Below, piece after piece: positions 36,464 to 43,004 of a DNA stretch of 43,004 nucleotides. The notes beneath the pieces were generated by a model, which was not told where the DNA came from, searched no databases, and saw only the letters and a list, made by a program, of their open reading frames with translations. The stretch's first letter is position 1; every line of letters starts with the position of its first letter. A program made the position numbers and the translations under genes. The DNA lies in assembly GCA_947459425.1 (NCBI GenBank), contig CANHDJ010000029.1, positions 1 through 43,004 of the forward strand, written 5' to 3'. Source of the DNA: Ignavibacteria bacterium. Its GTDB lineage: Bacteria > Bacteroidota > Ignavibacteria > Kapaibacteriales > UBA4661.

Positions 36464-37636
36464 ATGATGATGCAGCGTGATGATGCCAGGACAATTTTGG
36501 TCGTGGACGATGAAGAAAAAAATCGTTTAGCTATAAGCGCCGTTTTGCGCCATGCGCCAGAGCCATATTTAGTGATTACCGCACCAAACGGGCTTGTCGG
36601 CTGCAAAATGGCAGAAGCGCAAAAGCCCAATCTTATCATTATGGACTGGGTGATGCCGGAGATGAGCGGTTTGGAAGCACTGATGGTGCTGAAAGAGCGC
36701 GAGACGACGCATGATATTCCCGTTATCATGTTGACGGGCTTGGGGTCGTCGAAACACGTGGAATATGCCTTAAATGCTGGTGCGGCGGATTATCTACGGA
36801 TTCCGGTTGACAAAACCGAGCTTTTGGCACGGGTGCGGGCGGCGATTGCATTGGCGGAATCGTATTCCCATATCAAAGAGCAGTCCGAGCGCTTGGAGGA
36901 GCAGAACCATGAGCTTTTGGCGCTTAACCAAGAAAAAAATGAGTTTTTGGGTATTGCCGCACACGATTTGAAAAATCCTCTGAATAATATCAGAGATTTA
37001 GCGCGAATCATTGAGCAGGAATTTCAAACCATGCCACCAGAAGAAGTCCAAGATTTTGCGAGGCTTATCGGGCAATCTGCTAATAAAATGTTTGAACTCG
37101 TGCGGAATTTGCTGGATGTGAACGCTATTGAGCAAGGCGGCATCAAACCTCATCTTGTGGATTTTGATATACGAGAAATCGTCAATCGTGTAGTTGAAAG
37201 CTATACCCAACGCGCCATGACCAAGGGTATCACCCTCAATTTTACGATTCCCGACGAGCCAATAGTCAGTTTTGCCGACGAAAATCTTACCGAGCAAATT
37301 ATCGAAAACCTCATTTCCAATGCTGTCAAATACTCGCCATTCGGCAAAAAAGTGACTATCGAAATCTCAACAACTCAACAATCAGTAGCCAGCAATCAAC
37401 AGCTTTTGACCGTTCTGATTCGTGACGAAGGACCCGGAATTTCCGCAGACGACCAAACAAAACTCTTCGGAAAATTTGCCCGATTGACCGCCCAGCCGAC
37501 AGGCGGCGAGCACTCAACAGGACTTGGATTGTCCATTGTCAAGCAACTCGCCGAAGTGATGAAAGGCAAGGTTTGGTGCGAATCTGTGCTTGGCGAAGGG
37601 GCGACATTTTTTGTGCAGTTGCCGATGGTGGTGTAA
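36464..37636 (+). CDS. Receiver-histidine kinase hybrid (REC-HisKA-HATPase)
   Basis: The protein has 390 residues and no signal peptide or membrane helix, so it is cytoplasmic. The N-terminal receiver has the acidic pair Asp15-Asp16, phospho-acceptor Asp61 (MDWVMPEMSG) and Thr91, but where receivers nearly always have a conserved Lys before Pro114 it has Ile113 (LRIPVD). A coiled coil leads to HisKA with His167 (AHDLKNPLNN) and an ATPase domain with Asn286 (SNAVKYSP), G1 DEGPG near 321 and G2 GLGLSIV near 353-359. No DNA-binding domain is present. It follows the large kinase gene by 59 bases and probably takes phosphate from, or modulates, that kinase. The missing Lys suggests a non-canonical receiver switch. 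Confidence 0.92.
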   Translation: MMMQRDDARTILVVDDEEKNRLAISAVLRHAPEPYLVITAPNGLVGCKMAEAQKPNLIIMDWVMPEMSGLEALMVLKERETTHDIPVIMLTGLGSSKHVEYALNAGAADYLRIPVDKTELLARVRAAIALAESYSHIKEQSERLEEQNHELLALNQEKNEFLGIAAHDLKNPLNNIRDLARIIEQEFQTMPPEEVQDFARLIGQSANKMFELVRNLLDVNAIEQGGIKPHLVDFDIREIVNRVVESYTQRAMTKGITLNFTIPDEPIVSFADENLTEQIIENLISNAVKYSPFGKKVTIEISTTQQSVASNQQLLTVLIRDEGPGISADDQTKLFGKFARLTAQPTGGEHSTGLGLSIVKQLAEVMKGKVWCESVLGEGATFFVQLPMVV

Positions 37637-37656
37637 AAGTTAAACCCGCTTCCAAC

Positions 37657-38087
37657 CTATCGTACCACCTGTATCCCCCGCGTTGCGATCTCCCCGCCAG
37701 CACGAATTTGCACTGTGTATGCTCCGCTAGGAAGGCTGTCCACACGGCTTTGCAGGGTGTGGTCTCCGGCAGATTGGACTTCACGCTTCAATACCTGCAC
37801 CACTTCACCACGAACATTGAGTAGTGATATTTCTACCAAGCCCGCTTCGCCAAGCGAATATGCAATCTCGACGGCGGTATTCGCCGGATTCGGCGCTATG
37901 ACTGTGACAGCCAGCGTCGGCTTTGCCAGTGCGATAAGCCGCAGACCGTCTGCCCGCGAGATTTTGGCGGTAAAGGAGGCGCTCTCCAATGAATCCACAA
38001 AAACGCTGCCCGCGCCCCATTCGATTCGTCCAGCACCAGAGCCGTTGCTGCCGTCGAACCCGCCACTGCCACAAACCGCAACGGTAA
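37657..38087 (-). pseudogene. C-terminal fragment of a T9SS-sorted protein, cut by a MITE-like element
   Basis: The minus-strand frame ends at 37657 and is open upstream into the palindrome, where it hits a stop. It encodes about 143 host residues, starting near ITVAVCGSGGFDGSNGSGAG and ending with a sorting-type domain (VIAPNPANTAVEIAYSL, LPSGAYTVQIRAGGE, ending IATRGIQVVR). There is no start codon with a signal peptide, so the protein-coding part is the stump of a larger gene. No matching N-terminal part is found on the other side of the palindrome. A GTG at 37998 could give 113 residues but would lack export signals. Confidence 0.7.
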
Positions 38088-38165
38088 TTATACCATTTAA
38101 ATTGTAAAATGACTATTTTGCATAAACAAGAACTCTATAGTCATTTTACAATTTAAATGGTATAA
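38088..38165. mobile_element. 78-bp MITE-like palindrome with IS630-type ends
   Basis: A 29-bp arm (38088-38116) is perfectly complementary to 38137-38165, with a 20-base AT-rich loop between them. The outer part TTATACCATTT/AAATGGTATAA matches the terminal sequence at 133-147, next to the IS630 transposase. TA dinucleotides lie at both edges (38091-38092 and 38161-38162), as expected for an IS630-type TA target duplication. It has no coding capacity, so it would depend on a transposase in trans. Folded as RNA it would form a long hairpin. Confidence 0.78.
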
Positions 38166-38661
38166 CCATCTCCACTCATTTTTCCACGTCCAAACTTCTT
38201 CCCCAATTCCCCGTAAAGCCCGTAAAGTCTGCAAGAGCATCATGCCGAGCAACACCATTTTCTGATGCCTCAGTGCCTATTCTCTGCGCTCCAATGCTTG
38301 TATCAAAGGTATGATACGGTATTCACGAAATTTCGGTAGATTGCATCGCAAAGCAGATTCGATACGGTTTGGTGATGAATACAGTTTACCCTCAAAAAAA
38401 ACACGCACAAATTTTTCGGCATTTGGTTTGTGGTAATCGTAGGGCATTGCGAAATACTATTACCTTGAAACACTGTATTGATGGTCTTTTGCGAGACATT
38501 TGGATAACATATTATTCCATTGTATTCCGCGAAAACTGCTTCTGCATGAGACAATCCGGTGCCAAGACGAGACAGACATGGCTTGCAATGAGACACGTTT
38601 CGCCGTGATGGTACAACCAGATTTTGCAACGATATTTTTTCACGTATTTCCTTTTTACACT
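38166..38661. other. Intergenic region, no supported gene
   Basis: About 500 bases between the palindrome and the DUF1800 gene. Several short open frames overlap one another on the minus strand (one of 56 codons, 38447-38277, and another ending at 38176), but none has a start context or family match that I trust. They may be remnants of the gene cut by the palindrome or of another element. A promoter for the DUF1800 gene should be here. Confidence 0.4.
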
Positions 38662-40287
38662 ATGCAACGACGCGATTTTTTTACCTTTCTTTTTAACCCT
38701 TCCGCCGAACAACAATCTTCTGCCCCGAATGAGGTTTTATCGGGCATGGAAGAATTTTCTCCGCCGGAGAATGAGGACAAAAACAGAGCAATGCTGCAAA
38801 GCGGTTTAGAGCCTTACACGCAGCGCCTTGACCGCAGAAGAGCATTACACCTTGTTCGACGACTCAGCTTTAGTGCGAATTACGCATTCGTCAACCAACT
38901 TGTTGGCAAAACGGCTCAAGAAGCGCTTGCTATAGCGCTTGGCACAAGTGCCAATACAGCACTTCCCACCAGTCTTCCCGGAACATGGACAAATGACATT
39001 ACCGAAAATCCCGACAAAGCCGATAACGACACGCGCAGCCAAATTCAGGGACGCTGGGGCGGGCAGTTTGGGAGTTTGCAGTCGTGGTGGGCAAATTTGA
39101 TGCTTGCTGAAGGATTTCCGGCACGGGAAAAACTCGTACTATTTTGGAGCGGGCATTTCACCAGCGAATTTTACTTCGATGACATTTACAATCCGCCTCA
39201 ACTCTTGTTCCGCCAAAATCAAACGCTCCGCAAAGACTGTTTGGGTGATTTTCGGCAACTTGCCGAGGACATAACACTTGATGGCGCAATGCTGAATTAT
39301 TTGGGCGGCACACTCAATAGCAAGGGCGCTCCCAATGAAAATTATGCCCGCGAGTTGCTGGAACTCTTCACAACGGGCTTAGGTGCATACACTGAGGGCG
39401 ATGTCAAAGAAGCAGCACGGGCGCTCACGGGCTGGCGAGCCTCACGCTTTAACGACGAACCTCGTCCGAATGGCAATTTCAACACGTATTTTGTCCCAAC
39501 GGCGCATGATACGAGCGCGAAGCAGTTTTTGGGCGTGACGATTGCGGCACGAGACGCTGACGCAAATACCGAATTTCAAGTGCGCTCCGGCGAAGTGCGG
39601 CGCTTAATCAATATCATCTTTGAGCAGCGCGGCGATGCGGCAGCGCGGTTTATTTCTACCAAACTCTACCGCTTTTTCGTCTATGCGAACCCAACGGCAA
39701 ACGCCTCAGGCGTGATTCAGCAAATGGCGGATGTCTTCAAAAATGCGAACTACCAGATTCTACCGCTTGTGCAGGCGCTATTTACCAGCGCTCACTTTTA
39801 CGATGAAGCAAATATTGGTGTTCAAATTAAAACTCCGGCAGAATTTGTGCTTGGACTGGCACGGCAACTCGGCATAAGCGCCGGAAACGCCATAAGTGCG
39901 ATGAACTCTATGGAGCAAGTCCTGATTGACCCGCCCAATGTGGCGGGATGGGACGGCTACCGCACGTGGTTAAGCACAAAAACCTACCCGCTTCGTGTGC
40001 AGTACGCACAAGCCCTCCTGCGTGGCATGAGCAATGATGCTCTTGCTGCATGGGCTAGGCAATTTCCGCAAGCCGACAATGTACAAACGCTGGTGAGCGG
40101 TATTGTCGAATTTCTTTTCCCAAAGCCCTTGTCAGCAAGTCGTTTGCAGGGGTATGTAAATGCACTTCTGGCGGGCGCTCCCGACTACGAGTGGGCGGGA
40201 ATTCTCCGCGACAGTAATTCGGCAGGAACACGTCTCAAAACCCTGCTTTCACAAATGGTGAAAGCGCCCGATGCGCAACTTTCGTAA
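38662..40287 (+). CDS. DUF1800 family protein
   Basis: The protein has 541 residues. The ATG at 38662 gives MQRRDFFTFLF; a frame open to 38500 adds an unlikely Cys- and His-rich extension. The sequence matches the DUF1800 family: LDRRRALHLVRRLSFS near residue 56, then WWANLMLAEGFPAREKLVLFWSGHFTSE, GAPNENYARELLELFTTGLG and LIDPPNVAGWDGYRTWL. The RRDFF start recalls a twin-arginine motif, but a clear hydrophobic core is missing. The biochemical role is unknown. In many genomes DUF1800 is followed by a DUF1501 gene. Here the next gene is convergent and unrelated, so this copy stands alone. Confidence 0.88.
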   Translation: MQRRDFFTFLFNPSAEQQSSAPNEVLSGMEEFSPPENEDKNRAMLQSGLEPYTQRLDRRRALHLVRRLSFSANYAFVNQLVGKTAQEALAIALGTSANTALPTSLPGTWTNDITENPDKADNDTRSQIQGRWGGQFGSLQSWWANLMLAEGFPAREKLVLFWSGHFTSEFYFDDIYNPPQLLFRQNQTLRKDCLGDFRQLAEDITLDGAMLNYLGGTLNSKGAPNENYARELLELFTTGLGAYTEGDVKEAARALTGWRASRFNDEPRPNGNFNTYFVPTAHDTSAKQFLGVTIAARDADANTEFQVRSGEVRRLINIIFEQRGDAAARFISTKLYRFFVYANPTANASGVIQQMADVFKNANYQILPLVQALFTSAHFYDEANIGVQIKTPAEFVLGLARQLGISAGNAISAMNSMEQVLIDPPNVAGWDGYRTWLSTKTYPLRVQYAQALLRGMSNDALAAWARQFPQADNVQTLVSGIVEFLFPKPLSASRLQGYVNALLAGAPDYEWAGILRDSNSAGTRLKTLLSQMVKAPDAQLS

Positions 40288-40339
40288 AATCACAACCTTG
40301 AATCAAGCCCTCATTTTTGAGTTGTTTCTAGAAAAAATG

Positions 40340-40376
40340 CAACAGCCCCTTGCGTAAGCAACGCAAGGGGCTGTTG
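40340..40376 (-). terminator. Intrinsic terminator between convergent genes
   Basis: CAACAGCCCCTTGCGT pairs perfectly over 16 bp with ACGCAAGGGGCTGTTG around a 5-base loop. Six A residues on its left side give a T-run on the minus strand, so it mainly ends the barrel gene at 40396, though it may also stop DUF1800 transcripts. Confidence 0.88.
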
Positions 40377-40395
40377 TAGTTGGTCGTGGAAATGC

Positions 40396-41415
40396 TCAAT
40401 ACATAATCTGCACACCAAAGCGCAAGAACCACGTATTGACACCAAAGTCGAAACCGCGCAAGTAGCTGGCAATATAATCGGTATCGCCGTAAGCAGCGTT
40501 TGCGGCTGTTCTTGCCGGAACAAGCCCTGTTCCATCAGGTGAACCCTTATCAAATCCGAAGCGCCGCACAATCGAATAGCCGCCCTCGAAAGAAACATAC
40601 GTTTTTTCAAAAATGTTATAGCGGATGTTTGGTCCAATTGTGGCATTGGCAAAAAACATTTGGTTAATGTCTTGGACACGCTTATCGGTGCGATCTAAAC
40701 CGATAATTCCTGGCGATTGTCCCAGTTGAAATTGAGAACCATTCAGAACGATGCTCAAGCCTAAATCCCATTGTTTGGAAGGATAATACCAAAGGTCGAG
40801 ACGCGTTGGCAAAAGAGCATCCAAAAGCACTTCTGAGGAAGGAATCCAGTAAATATGTAACAGAGGAACGCTGATTAAGCGTCCAAAATTACTCGTGTTA
40901 TAGACATATCCCAGTCCGAGTGTGAGTTTTTCATCAACGAAATAATCCAAGAAAAAGAGCGGTTCGATGCGAAAATGCGAGAGATTGATGTTGTTCAAAT
41001 CAGAGAACAGTCCAGCTCTGGCAGCAAGCGCAAGTTGAAATTTTTCCGAAATCGTTTGCAAATAAATCCCCTCGTAGTAAATCGCATGACCACCGATGGA
41101 ACCATAGGTAAAATCACCGTTGATGGGGTTTTTTGCCACCGGAAAAAAGGTATTGGCATTGCGATAGACAAATTGGCTATTGAGCAGCATCGTACCATCG
41201 CGGTCAAGTTGGGATTGGAAACCCGCATTGAAGGTGAAGAGTGAGCCACCGATATTACCACCATTGAACGTGTTAGGCGTTGCGGCTGGAATAGTCCGTG
41301 TTCCGAAGACTTCATAGCGTACACCGACTTGCTCACGTTGAGCGAAGGCGGTGCTGGCGGCTATCAGCAGGATACAACAAATGGTGGCGAAAAGTGGCGC
41401 AAATACGCGATTCAT
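40396..41415 (-). CDS. Outer-membrane beta-barrel protein, unknown function
   Basis: The protein has 339 residues from ATG 41415, preceded by AGGAGG four bases upstream, a strong ribosome-binding site. A signal peptide runs to about STAFAQ. The rest is rich in alternating hydrophobic and aromatic residues (GGSLFTFNAGFQSQL, AIYYEGIYLQTISEKFQLALA, LTLGLGYVYNTSNFG), and the chain ends in Tyr (FGVQIMY). Both suit an outer-membrane barrel. No ligand or family could be named. It is divergent from the TPR gene, and the two may share a control region. Confidence 0.75.
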   Translation of the reverse strand: MNRVFAPLFATICCILLIAASTAFAQREQVGVRYEVFGTRTIPAATPNTFNGGNIGGSLFTFNAGFQSQLDRDGTMLLNSQFVYRNANTFFPVAKNPINGDFTYGSIGGHAIYYEGIYLQTISEKFQLALAARAGLFSDLNNINLSHFRIEPLFFLDYFVDEKLTLGLGYVYNTSNFGRLISVPLLHIYWIPSSEVLLDALLPTRLDLWYYPSKQWDLGLSIVLNGSQFQLGQSPGIIGLDRTDKRVQDINQMFFANATIGPNIRYNIFEKTYVSFEGGYSIVRRFGFDKGSPDGTGLVPARTAANAAYGDTDYIASYLRGFDFGVNTWFLRFGVQIMY

Positions 41416-41718
41416 AGAACCTCCTGAAAAAATTGGTAAAAAAACACACAATTGTACTCGTTGTGGTGGGGAAATCACTGTTCCAAAGTTCTGGCTTAAA
41501 CTAAATATTCAGTGTTTCCGTCAAACTCTTGGAACGTAAAATCTTTGGCAATATTGTGAATAATTTGTGCTGCGTCAAGAAAAATCTTTGCTTGAAAAAT
41601 TTTAGCACAAAAACACTTGGCTACGTGCATGAAGAGTGTATTTTTGCACGTAATCCTTACCACAGGAAACCGCTCTCAAATCACTATTTTTTATACGCAA
41701 AGTTCTCAGGAGGAGCTT
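41416..41718. promoter_or_regulatory. Divergent promoter region
   Basis: A possible promoter for the TPR gene is TTGGAA, a 17-base spacer, then TATTGT, near 41530-41558. Closer to that gene, TACGTGCA (41622-41629) is complementary to TGCACGTA (41645-41652), which could be an operator or a leader hairpin. The sequence is AT-rich. I see no gene in it. Confidence 0.35.
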
Positions 41719-42501
41719 GTGAAGTCTGTTCTCGTAAAAATTTCTGTTTTGGCGCTTATGGCGCTCGTTGTGTCTGGTTCGGCGGCAACGACCGTATTTG
41801 CTCAAGATGTAAAATCTGCTTGTGCAAAAACCGATGACCTTTTGGAAGATGGTAAAGTTGGCGAGGCGCGTAAGGCGCTGGATGCGGCGTATAGTGTCGG
41901 TATTAAAGACTACGAATGGCTTTGGCGCTCGTCCCGCGTAACGCTTTTGCAGGCTGATTTGGAAAGCGATAATGCAAAAAGAGAAGGTATGTACTACGAA
42001 TCCAAGCGTCTTGCCGATGAAGCCTTGAAACTCAATGGTAGCGGCATGAATGGTTATATTCGCCGTGCTGCTGCGGCTGGTAAAATTGCTCTCACCAAAG
42101 GTGTACTCGGTGCCGCCGAGCAGGTAAAATCTGCCCGCGAAGATGCAGAAAAAGCAATTTCGCTCAATAATGCAACGCCACAATCGCTTGCAGCTGCGCA
42201 TTACATTCTTGGTCGCACACACCTCAAACTTTCTGAGACCGCTAAAGCAAAGCGCATGATGGTCGGTTTAGGCTGGGGTAATCTTGACGAGGCGCTTAAA
42301 AACCTCAAAAAATCGCTCGACCTGCGCAGTGATTTTGTGATGTACAACCTTGAGTATGCAAAAGCGCTTGCGGCAAATAACCAATTTGGCGATGCAAAGC
42401 AATACGCACAAAAAGCAGCAAGCGGCAAAGACATGGAAGCCGGCGATGCTGCCCGCCGCAGTGAAGCAAGTAATTTGCTCAAAGAGTGGGCTGCGAAGTA
42501 A
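41719..42501 (+). CDS. TPR-like periplasmic protein
   Basis: The protein has 260 residues from a GTG start at 41719; AGGAGG (41708-41713) lies five bases before it, and no ATG in frame has comparable support. A signal peptide (VKSVLVKISVLALMALVVSG...) ends near VFAQ. The mature part is alpha-helical with repeated Ala/Leu patterns of TPR type (KVGEARKALDAAYSVG, YILGRTHLKLSETAKAKRM, NLDEALKNLKKSLDL, NQFGDAKQYAQKA). It is likely periplasmic and probably mediates protein contacts. I could not name the family. A hairpin follows at 42539. Confidence 0.78.
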   Translation: MKSVLVKISVLALMALVVSGSAATTVFAQDVKSACAKTDDLLEDGKVGEARKALDAAYSVGIKDYEWLWRSSRVTLLQADLESDNAKREGMYYESKRLADEALKLNGSGMNGYIRRAAAAGKIALTKGVLGAAEQVKSAREDAEKAISLNNATPQSLAAAHYILGRTHLKLSETAKAKRMMVGLGWGNLDEALKNLKKSLDLRSDFVMYNLEYAKALAANNQFGDAKQYAQKAASGKDMEAGDAARRSEASNLLKEWAAK

Positions 42502-42538
42502 TCATTCTTCAATGCCTTAGAGTATCAAAGCAAAGAAA

Positions 42539-42565
42539 GGCTGACGGAATGTATTTCCGTCAGCC
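42539..42565 (+). terminator. Hairpin terminator after the TPR gene
   Basis: GGCTGACGGAA pairs with TTCCGTCAGCC over 11 bp around a 5-base loop. No T-run follows, so it may be a Rho-dependent or weak terminator. Confidence 0.55.
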
Positions 42566-42618
42566 GTAGTTGGAGTTTAGATAAAATGAATTGGAAAGCA
42601 AACAATAGAAAACACTTA

Positions 42619-42890
42619 GAGGCTGTTTGAAAAGTCATTTTTTGGCTAACCTACGGAGCAAAAGTCGAATCATAGCCAGTTCAACGAATGCTTGATGAGA
42701 TTCAGGTAACCGCTCATAGTCTTTTGCCAACCGCCTTGCCGAAGATAGCTGTGCAAAGGCTCTCTCGACCACCCAACGCCGTTGGAGCGGAATAAAGCCT
42801 CCCTTCTTGCGGGTACAACTTCCAAAGTTATCTGCCAGAGAGAAAGCGCCAGCGCTATCAAGGTCGCCTTGAAACCAGGAATGACGAAAG
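42619..42890 (-). mobile_element. IS5-type insertion sequence remnant
   Basis: The terminal sequence GAGGCTGTTTGAAAAGTC (42619-42636) is the kind found at ends of IS5-group elements. Reading the minus strand from it gives the C-terminus of a transposase with the signature [20 protein letters not shown], then [20 protein letters not shown]. Upstream at about 42885 the match stops, so the element is truncated at that end. No second end was found. Confidence 0.8.
42635..42890 (-). pseudogene. IS5-family transposase C-terminus with internal frameshift
   Basis: The last 57 residues from GGFIPLQRR through [11 protein letters not shown] to a TGA at 42635-42637 are in one frame. Just upstream, near 42805, the matching sequence ([23 protein letters not shown]) is in another frame, so one or two bases have been gained or lost. 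The N-terminal catalytic region is missing. It contains the DDE C-terminal signature with the conserved E in VVER, but it cannot be active. Confidence 0.78.
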
Positions 42891-42921
42891 AATAAGCGAA
42901 TAAAGTTGTAGATTGCGTTCT

Positions 42922-43004
42922 ATGGAAAAATCACCCAAAACCCTCGAAGAAGTATCCCAAGCATTCTTTTTGTCATTGTCGGAAAAAGACCGTCGTTTGT
43001 TTGC
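42922..43004 (+). CDS. Start of an unidentified gene, possibly a transposase (3' end outside window)
   Basis: The frame opens at ATG 42922 and continues to the window edge, giving MEKSPKTLEEVSQAF and ending LSEKDRRLFA. No signal peptide is seen. The SLSEKDRRLFA piece resembles the N-terminus of ISAzo13-type transposases, which begin with a similar helix, but 27 residues are too few to be sure. It lies directly beside the IS5 remnant, which fits a mobile-element junction. Confidence 0.35.
   Translation, partial: MEKSPKTLEEVSQAFFLSLSEKDRRLF

Noticed and set aside
36569-37297. Minus-strand open frames under the receiver-kinase gene
   Set aside because: They oppose a gene with full receiver and kinase motifs and have no features of their own.
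38303-38629. Minus-strand open frame of 108 codons before the DUF1800 gene
   Set aside because: It overlaps several other short frames, is Cys- and Asn-rich, has no ribosome-binding site and no family match.
1-43004. tRNA, rRNA, prophage and defence-system genes
   Set aside because: I looked for tRNA T-arm patterns, integrases, restriction and toxin-antitoxin motifs and saw none that I could support.

Overview
The window looks like chromosome from a Gram-negative member of the Bacteroidota/Chlorobiota (FCB) group. The evidence is a SusC/SusD pair, two complete proteins and one fragment with C-terminal domains of the type IX secretion (Por/T9SS) sorting kind, an IgGFc-binding-domain surface protein, an OmpA protein with a PD40 propeller, and a very large propeller-type histidine kinase. 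GC content looks a little under half. Some genes have a good Shine-Dalgarno sequence and many have none, as is common in this group. A Kapabacteria- or Ignavibacteria-like lineage is my best guess, but it is inference only; there is no rRNA gene to settle it.

Layout. 1-2875: the 3' end of an IS630-type transposase has run into the 3' end of a surface-protein gene with seven delta-60 repeats and IPT/TIG domains; that gene is also frameshifted by a 14-bp tandem duplication. 3507-6708: an envelope operon of murA, a DUF3592 membrane protein and an EnvC-like murein hydrolase activator. 6825-10304: a secreted IgGFc-binding-domain protein with a sorting tail. 10355-14993 (minus strand): an OmpA/PD40 protein, an ABC ATPase and a TPR histidine kinase, probably one operon. 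15191-19385 (minus): a small unknown gene, a chemotaxis receptor, rsmD and a CNT nucleoside transporter. 19646-22107 (plus): ComF, an M15 peptidase and a TonB-C-domain protein with a near-consensus promoter. 22264-27491 (minus): susC-susD-lipoprotein. 27753-31136 (minus): a T9SS-type surface protein with a propeller. 31538-37636 (plus): a lipoprotein, a giant propeller histidine kinase and a receiver-kinase hybrid. 37657-38165: a sorting-domain gene fragment cut by a MITE-like palindrome. 38662-42501: an orphan DUF1800 protein, an outer-membrane barrel and a TPR protein. 42619-end: an IS5-type remnant and the start of another gene.

How the parts fit together. Most genes serve the cell envelope: wall synthesis and remodelling (MurA, EnvC-like, M15 peptidase), nutrient uptake (SusCD, TonB-C, CNT), surface display and envelope sensing. 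Three histidine kinases share almost the same catalytic core but carry different sensor parts (TPR, Reg_prop/Y_Y_Y propeller, receiver). None has a DNA-binding output in the window, which suggests phosphorelay or cross-talk with partners elsewhere.

The least expected signals are in the non-coding and mobile DNA. Two dispersed palindromic repeats (3188-3299 and 15538-15677) are in opposite orientation, and their stems appear to have changed in a compensating way. A 78-bp palindrome at 38088-38165 has ends matching the IS630 terminus at the left edge of the window, so it is probably a MITE moved by that transposase. I see no CRISPR array, rRNA, tRNA, prophage or recognisable defence system.
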